32,865 nt of DNA from Gammaproteobacteria bacterium (GTDB lineage Bacteria; Pseudomonadota; Gammaproteobacteria; Arenicellales; Poriferihabitantaceae). Below the pieces are notes generated by a model that saw nothing but the letters and a program-made list of their open reading frames with translations, was not told where the DNA came from and made no database searches. The position numbers were made by a program, and so were the translations under genes. Position 1 is the stretch's first letter. The number at the start of each line of letters is the position of its first letter. Below are positions 14,531-22,792 of this stretch, in pieces. Location of the stretch: NCBI GenBank assembly GCA_024644945.1, contig JAHEGU010000035.1, positions 1-32,865 of the forward strand, given 5' to 3'.

Positions 14531-15607
14531 ATGGCACTTGAAGATATGCGCCGGCCGATCGAGTCAGGCTGTCCCGATGGGATGCAGTACATGCATCCTG
14601 TTATGGTGAAGAACTTCGGTCAATGGAAATACCATGAACATCCACGCCCAGGAGTGCTCGTGCACTATGCCGAGAGCGGCGACGCAATCTGGACGGTAAA
14701 GGCGGGCACTCAGCGAATACTCGATATCTACACTTTAAGAAAGCTATGTGATATCGGTGACAAATACGCCGATAGCCATGTTCGGTTTACCATTCGAAGC
14801 AACATCGAGTACATGGTGTCTGAGGAATCGAAAGTCGATCCGCTAATCGAGGCACTCGAAAAGGAGGGATTTGTCGTGGGAGGAACCGCTAACTCAGTGG
14901 CTTTCATCTCCCACACCCAGGGATGGCTCCACTGCGATATTCCCGGTACCGACGCCTCTGGCGTAGTTAAAGCCATGATGGACGAGCTGATTGACGAGTT
15001 CAAAAATTGTCGTATGCCGAATCGAGTGCATATCACTACTTCGTGTTGTCAGATCAACTGTGGTGGCCAGGGTGATATTGCGATCAACATACAGCATACC
15101 AAGCCCCCGAAGATCAATCATGATCTGGTGGCCAATGTCTGTGAGCGTCCCTCGGTGGTAGCGCGCTGCCCGGTGGCGGCAATCAGGCCGGCCGTGGTTA
15201 ACGGTAAACCAAGCCTGGAGGTTGATGAGAAAAAATGTATCTGTTGCGGCGCCTGCTACCCGCCTTGCCCACCCATGCAGATCAACGATCCGGAGCACTC
15301 CAAACTTGCAATCTGGGTTGGAGGCAATCACTCCAATGCCAGAAGTAAGCCAAGCTTTCAGAAACTGGTGGCGGGTGGTGTGCCGAATAATCCGCCTCGA
15401 TGGCCTGAGGCTACCGCGATTGTTAAGAAAATTCTTAAGGCTTACCAGGAGGATGCGAAAGACTGGGAAAGGGTCAACGACTGGATCGATCGGATTGGCT
15501 GGCCAAGATTTTTTGAGCTTACTGGTCTGCCGTTTACCAAATACCATATTGATAACTGGCGCGGCTCTCGTAAGAGCCTGAACTCCTCGGCCTATATCCG
15601 TCTGTAG
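14531..15607 (+). CDS. dsrB: Reverse dissimilatory sulfite reductase, beta subunit
   Basis: A 358-aa DsrB, normal length. The siroheme-iron-sulfur ligand region is TSCCQINCGGQG (C172, C173, C177) with C135 upstream, and the ferredoxin domain has C213 and then CICCGACYPPC (C236, C239, C242, C246). In DsrAB the catalytic siroheme sits at the DsrB side of the dimer interface. AGGA lies eight nt before ATG 14531. Conserved cysteines all appear intact, so an active enzyme is expected. DsrB is 17 nt after dsrA and 11 nt before dsrE, consistent with one transcript. Confidence 0.98.
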   Translation: MALEDMRRPIESGCPDGMQYMHPVMVKNFGQWKYHEHPRPGVLVHYAESGDAIWTVKAGTQRILDIYTLRKLCDIGDKYADSHVRFTIRSNIEYMVSEESKVDPLIEALEKEGFVVGGTANSVAFISHTQGWLHCDIPGTDASGVVKAMMDELIDEFKNCRMPNRVHITTSCCQINCGGQGDIAINIQHTKPPKINHDLVANVCERPSVVARCPVAAIRPAVVNGKPSLEVDEKKCICCGACYPPCPPMQINDPEHSKLAIWVGGNHSNARSKPSFQKLVAGGVPNNPPRWPEATAIVKKILKAYQEDAKDWERVNDWIDRIGWPRFFELTGLPFTKYHIDNWRGSRKSLNSSAYIRL

Positions 15608-15618
15608 TCGAATAAGTT

Positions 15619-16011
15619 ATGAAATTTTCGGTAGTTGTGAACGAAGGGCCCTACACTCATCAGGCGAGTGATAGTGCCTACTATTTCACTCGTGCTGTCT
15701 TATCGCAGGGGCACGAAGTCATGCGAGTGTTTTTTTACCATGACGGGGTTAATAACGGCACTCGCTTGACTACGCCGCCTCAGGATGACCGTAACATCAC
15801 AAACCGATGGTCTGATCTTGGAAAGGAACATAACCTTGACCTGGTTGTATGCGTTGCGGCGGCGCAGCGTCGCGGCATCGTCGACGAGGATGAACAAAAA
15901 CGCAACAGCAAGGACACTAATAACATCGCTGACGGGTTTCGTATTTCAGGTCTCGGTCAATTGATTGAGGCAGGTATCCAGTCGGACCGACTGGTTGCAT
16001 TTGGTGATTAA
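15619..16011 (+). CDS. dsrE: Sulfurtransferase subunit DsrE
   Basis: A 130-aa protein of the DsrE/TusD family, exactly the length of the Allochromatium DsrE. The active cysteine is C78 in LDLVVCVAAAQRRG, the residue known to accept and pass sulfur in DsrE2F2H2. It carries the typical start MKFSVVVNEGPYTHQASDSA and the FFYHDGV segment. DsrEFH receives sulfur from TusA and hands it to DsrC. dsrE, dsrF and dsrH are adjacent and in the usual order. The ribosome-binding site is weak, so translation may be coupled to dsrB, which ends 11 nt upstream. Confidence 0.97.
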   Translation: MKFSVVVNEGPYTHQASDSAYYFTRAVLSQGHEVMRVFFYHDGVNNGTRLTTPPQDDRNITNRWSDLGKEHNLDLVVCVAAAQRRGIVDEDEQKRNSKDTNNIADGFRISGLGQLIEAGIQSDRLVAFGD

Positions 16012-16028
16012 TCAAGGAGGGTATACAT

Positions 16029-16463
16029 ATGTCTGATCAGGAAGCCAGCCAAACCAGTGGCGTCATCAAAAAGTTTTTATATGTCAATCGACGGGCGCCC
16101 CATGGCTCGAATTATGCCCAAGAGGGTCTGGAAGTGGCGCTGATCGGGGCCGCGTTTGAGCAGGATGTGGCCATGGCGTACATCGATGACGGGGTATTTC
16201 AGTTAAAGACCGATCAGGATACCAGCGAGATCGGTACCAAGAATTTCAGCCCCACATATCGTGCGCTTGGGGATTATGACGTTAAGAAAATTTATGTCGA
16301 GAGAGAATCTCTTGAGAAGCGAGGTTTAACACAGGACGACCTGATGCCTTTGGTATATGAGGATGAAGATGATGACTGGGAAGAAAAACCGATGATCAAC
16401 CTGGTAACTGCTGCCGAACTTCAGGACATTATTGAACAATCTGACGTGGTGTTGAACTTTTAG
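16029..16463 (+). CDS. dsrF: Sulfurtransferase subunit DsrF
   Basis: A 144-aa DsrF/TusC-family subunit, slightly longer than the usual 136, the extra residues lying in an N-terminal tail (SDQEASQTSGV). It has no cysteine, as expected, since DsrF has a structural role in the hexamer. Recognisable parts are KKFLYVNRRAPHGSNYAQEGLE and the acidic loop YEDEDDDWEE. The gene has the clearest ribosome-binding site of the operon, AAGGAGGG at 16014-16021, seven nt before the ATG, which suggests high translation. It is followed by dsrH after 14 nt. Confidence 0.95.
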   Translation: MSDQEASQTSGVIKKFLYVNRRAPHGSNYAQEGLEVALIGAAFEQDVAMAYIDDGVFQLKTDQDTSEIGTKNFSPTYRALGDYDVKKIYVERESLEKRGLTQDDLMPLVYEDEDDDWEEKPMINLVTAAELQDIIEQSDVVLNF

Positions 16464-16477
16464 CCTGAGATCTAACG

Positions 16478-16780
16478 ATGTTGCATACAGTTAACAAATC
16501 GCCTTTTGAAAAAAACAGCCTGCAAACCTGTCTGCGGTTGTCTCAGCCGGGATCCAGCATTCTGCTGATAGAGGATGGCATCTATGGTGCGCTTAAAGGT
16601 AGCGATGCGGCAGCCAATATCACAGAACATATGCAGGAGCGTCGATTTTATGTATTGGGGCCCGATCTGAAGGCCAGAGGAATCGACAAAAGCAGACTTA
16701 TTGACGGGATAGAGATAGTGGACTATGACGGCTTCGTCAAGTTAGCCGTAGAGGAACCAAAAGTTCAATCCTGGATGTAA
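16478..16780 (+). CDS. dsrH: Sulfurtransferase subunit DsrH
   Basis: A 100-aa DsrH/TusB-family protein. It starts MLHTVNKSPFEKNSLQTCLRL, with C18 in the place of the conserved cysteine (Cys20 in Allochromatium), and has the GSSILLIEDGIYGA segment typical of the family. DsrH completes the DsrE2F2H2 hexamer that passes sulfur to DsrC. It ends 48 nt before dsrC, a wider gap than between the other subunits, which may separate the sulfur-relay part from the highly expressed dsrC. Confidence 0.95.
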   Translation: MLHTVNKSPFEKNSLQTCLRLSQPGSSILLIEDGIYGALKGSDAAANITEHMQERRFYVLGPDLKARGIDKSRLIDGIEIVDYDGFVKLAVEEPKVQSWM

Positions 16781-16828
16781 TTATTTTATTTAACGACATT
16801 AATCGATCTACTCAACTGGAGCGCAACA

Positions 16829-17161
16829 ATGACTATTGAAGTAAGCGGCAAATCCTACGAAACTGACGAGGAAGGATATCTTGCCAATCTTAGTGACTGG
16901 AACCTTGAACTGGCGGAAGCCATGGCCAAGGAAGATGGTTGCGACTTGACGGAGAATCACTGGGAAGTTGTAAATTTTCTACGTGAGTATTATGACGAAT
17001 ACCAGATTGCCCCGGCGGTTCGTGTATTAACCAAAGCAATCGGCAAACGCCTCGGCAAGGACAAGGGTAACAGCAAGTATCTGTATGAACTGTTTCCGTA
17101 TGGCCCCGCTAAGCAGGCGTGTAAGTATGCCGGCTTACCCAAGCCCACAGGTTGCGTCTAA
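16829..17161 (+). CDS. dsrC: DsrC, sulfur-carrier protein with two redox cysteines
   Basis: A 110-aa DsrC with both functional cysteines in the flexible C-terminal arm: C98 in KQACKYAG and C109 in PTGCV, spaced 11 residues apart as in other DsrC proteins. DsrC carries the sulfur as a persulfide or trisulfide between DsrEFH, DsrAB and the DsrMKJOP complex. A GGAG ribosome-binding site lies before ATG 16829. The contrast with the cysteine-less paralogue at 10171-10512 is important: this one is the sulfur carrier. dsrM begins 37 nt later. Confidence 0.98.
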   Translation: MTIEVSGKSYETDEEGYLANLSDWNLELAEAMAKEDGCDLTENHWEVVNFLREYYDEYQIAPAVRVLTKAIGKRLGKDKGNSKYLYELFPYGPAKQACKYAGLPKPTGCV

Positions 17162-17198
17162 GGTTTACGTTCTGGTATCGCGGCTAAAAGGCATTGCA

Positions 17199-17912
17199 GT
17201 GTTCGTTGTTTCTTATTTATATGCAGCACTGTTCTATCTTGCAACAGCTGTACTGATCGTTGGGGTTGGCAGGCGGATTCTTTTATATAGCCGCACGCCC
17301 GCTCCGCTCAAAATCCCGACCACTCCCGCACCCACCAGCACTCCCGGCGTGGTCGCGAGGATGTTTCGGGAAGTCGTCTTCTTCGAAAGCCTGTTCAAAT
17401 CCAATAAATGGACCTGGCTGTTTGGCTGGGCATTTCATTTCGGGTTGTTACTGGCGCTGCTACGCCATCTTCGATACTTCACTGACCCTGTCTGGTCCTG
17501 GGTGGCCTTTATTCAGAGTGCAGGGGTGTATGCTGGTTACGCCATGGTGTTTGGCTTGGTCGGGCTTTGGATCAGGCGCCTGGCCGTCGATCGTGTGCGG
17601 TATATTTCAGCACCGTCTGATCATCTGATGTTGGCATTGATCCTAGGCATTGCCGGATCCGGACTGCTGATGAAATATGTATGGCATACGGATGTGGTTG
17701 CCCTAAAGACATATATGCTTGGTTTGATGAGCTTGCAGATAAAGCAACTACCGGCGGATCCCATGCTCTTAATCCATCTCGCATTAGTCATCTGCTTGAT
17801 GATTATCTTTCCGATCAGCAAACTCTTGCACGCGCCTGGGCTGTTCTTCAGTCCAACACGCAACCAGGCGGATAATCCGCGCGAGCGTCGTCATATGCCT
17901 ACTAATGCGTGA
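17199..17912 (+). CDS. dsrM: DsrM, membrane b-type cytochrome subunit of DsrMKJOP
   Basis: About 237 aa from GTG 17199. The frame is open further upstream into dsrC, but sequence similar to other DsrM proteins begins at FVVSYLYAALFYLATAV, and AGG lies seven nt before this GTG, so the GTG start is preferred. Hydrophobic helices alternate through the chain, with the conserved SRTPAPLKIPTTPAP loop near residues 30-45, FREVVFFESLFKSNKWTWLFGWAFHFGLLLALLRHL in the middle, and GLFFSPTRNQADNP at the end. It belongs to the NarI-like family and binds heme b in the quinone-interacting module. Confidence 0.95.
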   Translation: MFVVSYLYAALFYLATAVLIVGVGRRILLYSRTPAPLKIPTTPAPTSTPGVVARMFREVVFFESLFKSNKWTWLFGWAFHFGLLLALLRHLRYFTDPVWSWVAFIQSAGVYAGYAMVFGLVGLWIRRLAVDRVRYISAPSDHLMLALILGIAGSGLLMKYVWHTDVVALKTYMLGLMSLQIKQLPADPMLLIHLALVICLMIIFPISKLLHAPGLFFSPTRNQADNPRERRHMPTNA

Positions 17913-17918
17913 TAGTCG

Positions 17919-19412
17919 ATGAAAGCAGAGTTTGATATTCCTGTAATCACTCACTATCCGCAGACGCCTGCGATTCAGGTCGACGCCATGGTGCACAGCC
18001 AGCCCTTCGTTGCAAAACCTGACATTCAGGAGCCTTTGGGTTTCCCGGGAGAGTTGGTGGAAGACTGGCATGACAAAGCCATTGACAAAATGGGTGAGCT
18101 CCTCGGCAAGTATCGTTCACTGCAGGTGTTTATGGATGCGTGCGTCAAATGCGGCGCATGCACCGATAAATGTCATTATTATCTTGGAACCGCGGATCCG
18201 AAAAATATGCCGGTCGCACGTCAGGATCTGATGCGCAAAGTTTATCGCCGATATTTCACTTTTGCAGGCAAGCATTTCCCCAAGTTGGTTGGCGCGGTTG
18301 ATCTAACTGAAGAAGTGCTCGACGACTGGTATAAGTACTATCACCAGTGTTCGGAATGCAGGCGCTGCTCGGTGTACTGCCCCTACGGCATTGATACCGC
18401 TGAAATCACCATGGCTGGAAGGGAAATTTTGGCAAGCGTTGGTGTAGGACAAAAATACTCAAACGAAATTATCGGTAAGGTTTTTAAGATTGGTAATAAT
18501 CTTGGATTGCCGGAGCCGGCTCTGGTCGACACCCTGGAAGGTCTCGAGGAAGAAGTTAAAGAGGACACGGATGTTGATGTCCGTTTTCCTGTGGACCAGA
18601 AGGGTGCCGACATACTTCTGGTTACACCGTCAGCTGATTTCTTCGCAGAGCCACATGTTGATGGTTTGATTGGTTATGCAAAGGTATTTCACCAAGCCGG
18701 GATCAGCTGGACTCTGAGCTCCCATGCCTCAGAGGCCGCCAATTTTGGATTGTTTATCGGCAGCCAGGGCAATATGCAACGGGTCGCAATGCGGATTCGG
18801 GAAGCTGCGCTCGAGCTGGGAGTTAAAAGAATCGTTGTGGGTGAATGCGGCCATGCCTGGCGTGTGGCCTATAGCTATTGGAACACGTTGATTGGCCCCT
18901 TTGATTTTCTGGATCCGAACTATCCGGCGCCACAACACATTTGTGAGTCAACTTACGACTTGATTCAGCAAGGCGCACTGAAATTCAACAAAGAAGAGAA
19001 TGACGACAAAGTCGTAACCTTTCACGATTCATGCAATGTCTCCAGGGCGTCCCGCATGGGTAACATGCCTGGAGGACAATATGTGATTCCGAGAGCTTTA
19101 ATCAAAGCGAGCTGTAATCACTTCGTTGATATGCGCCAGGAAACTATCCATGAGGGCACCTTCTGCTGCGGTGGCGGTGGAGGCTTACTTACCGATGACT
19201 TAGTTGAGCTTCGGGTCAAAGGTGCGCTACCGAGAATGCAGGCACTCCACGAAGTGATCGAAGAAAATGAAGTGACGCACATGGCGGCAATCTGCGCGAT
19301 ATGCAAAAGCCAGTTCACTAAAGTGCTACCTTATTACGACTTAGGGATGGATATGATTATCAGCGTGCATCAGTTAGTTGGTGATGCCCTGGAGCTCGGA
19401 GTAGAGCGATGA
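17919..19412 (+). CDS. dsrK: DsrK, HdrD-like iron-sulfur catalytic subunit
   Basis: A 497-aa cytoplasmic iron-sulfur protein related to heterodisulfide reductase HdrD. Two [4Fe-4S] motifs are visible, CVKCGACTDKC (C75, C78, C81, C85) and CSECRRCSVYC (C144, C147, C150, C154). The C-terminal half carries two CCG-type domains, with HDSCNVSRASR, TFCCGGGGGLL and AAICAICKSQF. This is the site thought to act on DsrC trisulfide. The ATG is six nt after the dsrM stop and has no clear ribosome-binding site, so coupling with dsrM is likely. A 75-nt gap follows before dsrL. Confidence 0.97.
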   Translation: MKAEFDIPVITHYPQTPAIQVDAMVHSQPFVAKPDIQEPLGFPGELVEDWHDKAIDKMGELLGKYRSLQVFMDACVKCGACTDKCHYYLGTADPKNMPVARQDLMRKVYRRYFTFAGKHFPKLVGAVDLTEEVLDDWYKYYHQCSECRRCSVYCPYGIDTAEITMAGREILASVGVGQKYSNEIIGKVFKIGNNLGLPEPALVDTLEGLEEEVKEDTDVDVRFPVDQKGADILLVTPSADFFAEPHVDGLIGYAKVFHQAGISWTLSSHASEAANFGLFIGSQGNMQRVAMRIREAALELGVKRIVVGECGHAWRVAYSYWNTLIGPFDFLDPNYPAPQHICESTYDLIQQGALKFNKEENDDKVVTFHDSCNVSRASRMGNMPGGQYVIPRALIKASCNHFVDMRQETIHEGTFCCGGGGGLLTDDLVELRVKGALPRMQALHEVIEENEVTHMAAICAICKSQFTKVLPYYDLGMDMIISVHQLVGDALELGVER

Positions 19413-19487
19413 AGCGCTTTGTTAATTTCCCTTTTTTTCGTTGCCTACAGTCTTGCGCAACGGAAACATCATTATTGGAGTAAACCA

Positions 19488-21437
19488 ATGTCTGTAAACA
19501 ACGAACAGCAAGCTGAGAAACTGACGTTTCGCGTCTATGAAGATGGCGATTACAAATGGGAGGACTGGCAGGAAGCGATCTTCAGCGCCGACCATTCCCA
19601 CAAGTGCCCTACTTATGTTCATCGTACACCCCCTTGTCAGGGCAGCTGCCCCTCTGGTGAAGACATACGGGGCTGGCTGCAGATTGCGAAAGGTATTGAA
19701 AAGCCACCTGCAGATATGGATTGGCAGGAATACGCATTCCGTCGTTCCACCGATGCTAATCCTTTTCCTTCGATGATGGGTAGAGTATGCCCGGCGCCTT
19801 GTGAGGACGGGTGTAACCGTAATGATGTTGAAGATTTTGTCGGCATCAATGCGGTTGAGCAGTTTATTGGCGATACCGCATATGACAATAAGTATACTTT
19901 TGAAGCGCCGGCCCTTGGCGATAAGAAAGTCGCCATCATTGGCGGCGGCCCCGCCGGCCTGGCCGCGGCGTATCAGTTGCGTCGAAAAGGTCATGGATCG
20001 CTGATCATCGACGATCACGAAGAACTGGGAGGCATGATGCGTTACGGTATTCCAGGCTATCGAACGCCACGGGATCATCTCGATCATGAGATCCAGCGCA
20101 TTCTTGATATGGGTGGAATCGAGGTCCGCACAGGCGCTCGGGTTGGCACAGACATCACAGTCGAGCAGCTCGAAACCGATTACGATGCAGTGATCTGGTG
20201 TATAGGTTGCCAGACCGGGCGCGCACTGCCTGTTCCCGGTTCCGATGCACCCAACTGTGTCAGCGGAGTCAAGTTCCTCGAAGCGTTTAACCAGGGAACC
20301 CTGCAAGTCACCGCAGATCGCGTATTGTGCGTCGGTGGGGGTGATACTTCTATCGACGTAGTCTCCGTGGCCAGGCGACTTGGCAAGATTAAGAATATCA
20401 ATAAATCGCAGAGACCAGAAGCGGTGATAGGCGGATACGTGGCGCATGACGCTGCATTTGCGGCGATGCGTGAAGGCGCTGAAGTCACCCTGACCTCGTT
20501 ATTTCCACGAGAGCAGATGACTGCGACACAGGAAGAAGTAGAGGATGCCCTGCACGAGGGCGTAGATATTCACTACGGCGTGATTCCGGTTGAAGTGCTG
20601 TTGAATGATGAAGATCGAGCCCGCGGTCTGCGGATGGCAGAGTGCCGCTTCGAGGAAGACGGTCGGCCGGTACCGGTAGAGGGTACCGAGTTTGAGATCG
20701 AGTGTGACTTAATCGTTTCCGCAATCGGTCAGGGGGGGAACCTCGAGGGCCTGGAAGAATTCGACAACGGTCGTGGTTTAATCGATGCGGACAAGTTTTT
20801 CCAGCATCCAGAAAAGACAGGCCACTTTGTCGCCGGAGATATTATCAGGCCGCACCTTCTGACCACCGCGATTGGTCAGGCTTCCATTGCGGCGGATAGC
20901 GTCGATCACTTTCTGAAACATAACGAGCCATCAAAGCGACCGAAGGTCGACGTGCATCATTTTAGTTTGCTCGAAAAGTTGCGTGAATCGAATCTTGAAC
21001 CAGAAGGCTACGATCACCAGCAGGAGTGGGGAACTTGTGATTCCGGGTATGCGGTGCACAATTATGAAGACCGGAGCGCCCATGAAATAATTCCTTCAGA
21101 AAAACTGTTTCTGGGTCACTTCGAATACACACCCCGCAATAAACGTGAGGCGCGAGGACCTGGCGCTGAAGAGGTGCTCAGCGATTTCGAAGAACGTCAT
21201 ATTGGGCTGGATGCGGACACCGCGCGTGAGGAAGCGGGTCGATGCATGAGCTGTGGTATGTGTTTTGAATGTGACAACTGCGTGATCTACTGTCCCCAGG
21301 ACGCGGTATTCCGGGTTAAAAAGGATCAGTCCACCATGGGTCGTTACGTTGATACGGATTATGACCGCTGTATAGGCTGTCATATTTGTGCCGACGTATG
21401 TCCTACCGGTTACATCGAAATGGGGATGGGAGAATAA
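19488..21437 (+). CDS. dsrL: DsrL, NAD(P)H-linked flavoprotein oxidoreductase
   Basis: A 649-aa cytoplasmic flavoprotein related to the small subunit of glutamate synthase. The N-terminal cysteines C40, C50, C54, C101, C105 and C109 bind an iron-sulfur cluster, the FAD motif is GGGPAGLAAA near 152-161, the NAD(P)H motif is GGGDTSID, and the C-terminus has two ferredoxin motifs (CMSCGMCFECDNC and CIGCHICADVC). DsrL is the physiological partner of DsrAB in sulfur oxidation, carrying its electrons to NAD+. ATG 19488 is chosen because TTGGAG lies seven nt before it; the frame is open further upstream without a good site. Confidence 0.97.
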   Translation: MSVNNEQQAEKLTFRVYEDGDYKWEDWQEAIFSADHSHKCPTYVHRTPPCQGSCPSGEDIRGWLQIAKGIEKPPADMDWQEYAFRRSTDANPFPSMMGRVCPAPCEDGCNRNDVEDFVGINAVEQFIGDTAYDNKYTFEAPALGDKKVAIIGGGPAGLAAAYQLRRKGHGSLIIDDHEELGGMMRYGIPGYRTPRDHLDHEIQRILDMGGIEVRTGARVGTDITVEQLETDYDAVIWCIGCQTGRALPVPGSDAPNCVSGVKFLEAFNQGTLQVTADRVLCVGGGDTSIDVVSVARRLGKIKNINKSQRPEAVIGGYVAHDAAFAAMREGAEVTLTSLFPREQMTATQEEVEDALHEGVDIHYGVIPVEVLLNDEDRARGLRMAECRFEEDGRPVPVEGTEFEIECDLIVSAIGQGGNLEGLEEFDNGRGLIDADKFFQHPEKTGHFVAGDIIRPHLLTTAIGQASIAADSVDHFLKHNEPSKRPKVDVHHFSLLEKLRESNLEPEGYDHQQEWGTCDSGYAVHNYEDRSAHEIIPSEKLFLGHFEYTPRNKREARGPGAEEVLSDFEERHIGLDADTAREEAGRCMSCGMCFECDNCVIYCPQDAVFRVKKDQSTMGRYVDTDYDRCIGCHICADVCPTGYIEMGMGE

Positions 21438-21438
21438 G

Positions 21439-21909
21439 TTGTCTGCTGGTCGGCTGATTCTGCTGGGCGTATGCATGGTGACCGCATTGGTCTCGGCCAA
21501 TACGCCCGCAGCTGCAGATGCGCCCGTATTTCCTCGCGGGAAGGGGGAGCAGTGCGTAGAGCCGACACAAATAATGCGCAAAAACCATATGGAGTTTCTT
21601 GTGCATCAAAGGGATGACACAGTGTACCAGGGAGTACGCACAACTAAACACAGCCTGAAAAACTGCGTCGACTGTCATGTTCAGAAAAATAGCGCGGGCC
21701 AGTTTATCCCCATCGACGCACCGGGTCAGTTCTGTCAGAGTTGCCACGAGTTTGCCAGCGTTAAGTTGGATTGTTTCGAATGCCATGCCACGATGCCGGA
21801 CGAGGGGCATGCGAAGCTGGGTAATATACCAGGTAACATGGAGAGCGGGGCTGCAACGCTCACAGCACATGCATTTTCTAAAAAGCCTTTCAATGATGCG
21901 GCGCAATAG
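21439..21909 (+). CDS. dsrJ: DsrJ, periplasmic triheme cytochrome c
   Basis: About 156 aa from a TTG at 21439 that follows the dsrL stop by one nt. GGGAG in the end of dsrL precedes it. An earlier in-frame start would lie inside dsrL. A hydrophobic N-terminal anchor (about residues 5-20) is followed by three heme c sites: CVDCH (C76-H80), CQSCH (C99-H103) and CFECH (C112-H116). C39 in GEQCVEP corresponds to the extra conserved cysteine that ligates one heme in known DsrJ. It is the periplasmic electron-transfer subunit of DsrMKJOP. Confidence 0.95.
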   Translation: MSAGRLILLGVCMVTALVSANTPAAADAPVFPRGKGEQCVEPTQIMRKNHMEFLVHQRDDTVYQGVRTTKHSLKNCVDCHVQKNSAGQFIPIDAPGQFCQSCHEFASVKLDCFECHATMPDEGHAKLGNIPGNMESGAATLTAHAFSKKPFNDAAQ

Positions 21910-22014
21910 TTTTTCTTTCCGCTTTTTTGCGAGACAATGGCGTCGCCGGATCGGATATTGGCACCAAAACAAGATTTGCTTAGTTGACACCAGCCGGGTC
22001 AATACGGATCTCTC

Positions 22015-22782
22015 ATGAATCTTTCCAGTGAATCAAAACAGCCGGCAAAACAGCCGGATGGACAACGCCGCCGATTACTGGCCGGCGTTGCAGGCGCTGT
22101 ATCGCTGGGTTCGGTGGGCGGGGGATTCAGTCTGATTGAACTGGCTCTAGCGAAGTCCGAAGATGAAACGATTTCCAGTCTCAACCGTTGGGGCTTGCTG
22201 ATCGATACTGCAAAGTGCGCCAGCGGCTGCGACGCCTGTGTGAAGGGTTGTAGCACGGAGCACAACCTGGATGGGTTTGATCGACCTGAGACTGATGCGC
22301 AATGGATTCGAAAACTGGAAGTAACGGATCGACAAACAGGCCACGTCAGTTCTTTGCCCATGCTATGCCAGCATTGTGAGGATCCTCCCTGTGTCGATGT
22401 GTGTCCAACCGGCGCTTCATTTCGAAGGGAAGACGGTATTGTGCTTGTGGATAAACACATTTGTATCGGTTGTCGATACTGCGTGATGGCGTGTCCTTAC
22501 AAGGCCAGATCGTTTGTGCATGAATCCTTGCACAATCAGAAATCATACTCTCCGAGAGGCAAAGGCACCGTGGAAAGCTGTACCTTGTGCGTGCACCGCA
22601 TCGATGATGACCGAACGCCCGCTTGTGTCGAGTCCTGCAATCGAGACGGGAACGGAGCAATGGTTTTCGGAGATCTCAATGATGCAGACAGCCAAATCGC
22701 GCAGACGATGCGTGACACACCTTCAAGACAGATCCGGGAAGATCTGGGCTTGAATACCGGCGTGCGTTATCAGAATCTGTGA
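22015..22782 (+). CDS. dsrO: DsrO, Tat-exported iron-sulfur protein
   Basis: A 255-aa periplasmic ferredoxin-type protein. The N-terminus has a twin-arginine signal, QRRRLLAGVAGAV near residues 17-29, then cysteine motifs CASGCDACVKGC, CQHCEDPPCVDVC, CIGCRYCVMAC and CTLCVHRI plus CVESC, which together would bind four [4Fe-4S] clusters. It is homologous to HybA/NrfC-type proteins and passes electrons between DsrJ and the membrane subunit DsrP. It follows dsrJ by 105 nt, the longest gap in this part of the operon. The ribosome-binding site before ATG 22015 is weak (GGATCT). Confidence 0.97.
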   Translation: MNLSSESKQPAKQPDGQRRRLLAGVAGAVSLGSVGGGFSLIELALAKSEDETISSLNRWGLLIDTAKCASGCDACVKGCSTEHNLDGFDRPETDAQWIRKLEVTDRQTGHVSSLPMLCQHCEDPPCVDVCPTGASFRREDGIVLVDKHICIGCRYCVMACPYKARSFVHESLHNQKSYSPRGKGTVESCTLCVHRIDDDRTPACVESCNRDGNGAMVFGDLNDADSQIAQTMRDTPSRQIREDLGLNTGVRYQNL

Positions 22783-22792
22783 CCGGTAAGTG

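Noticed and set aside
19422..20447. Long minus-strand open frame of about 341 codons opposite dsrL
   Set aside because: It is antisense to a clear dsrL, has no recognisable domain, and arises from codon structure of the opposite strand.
21984..22012. TTGACA before dsrO as an internal promoter
   Set aside because: No -10-like sequence is found at 15 to 19 nt spacing (the 17-nt position reads GATCTC).
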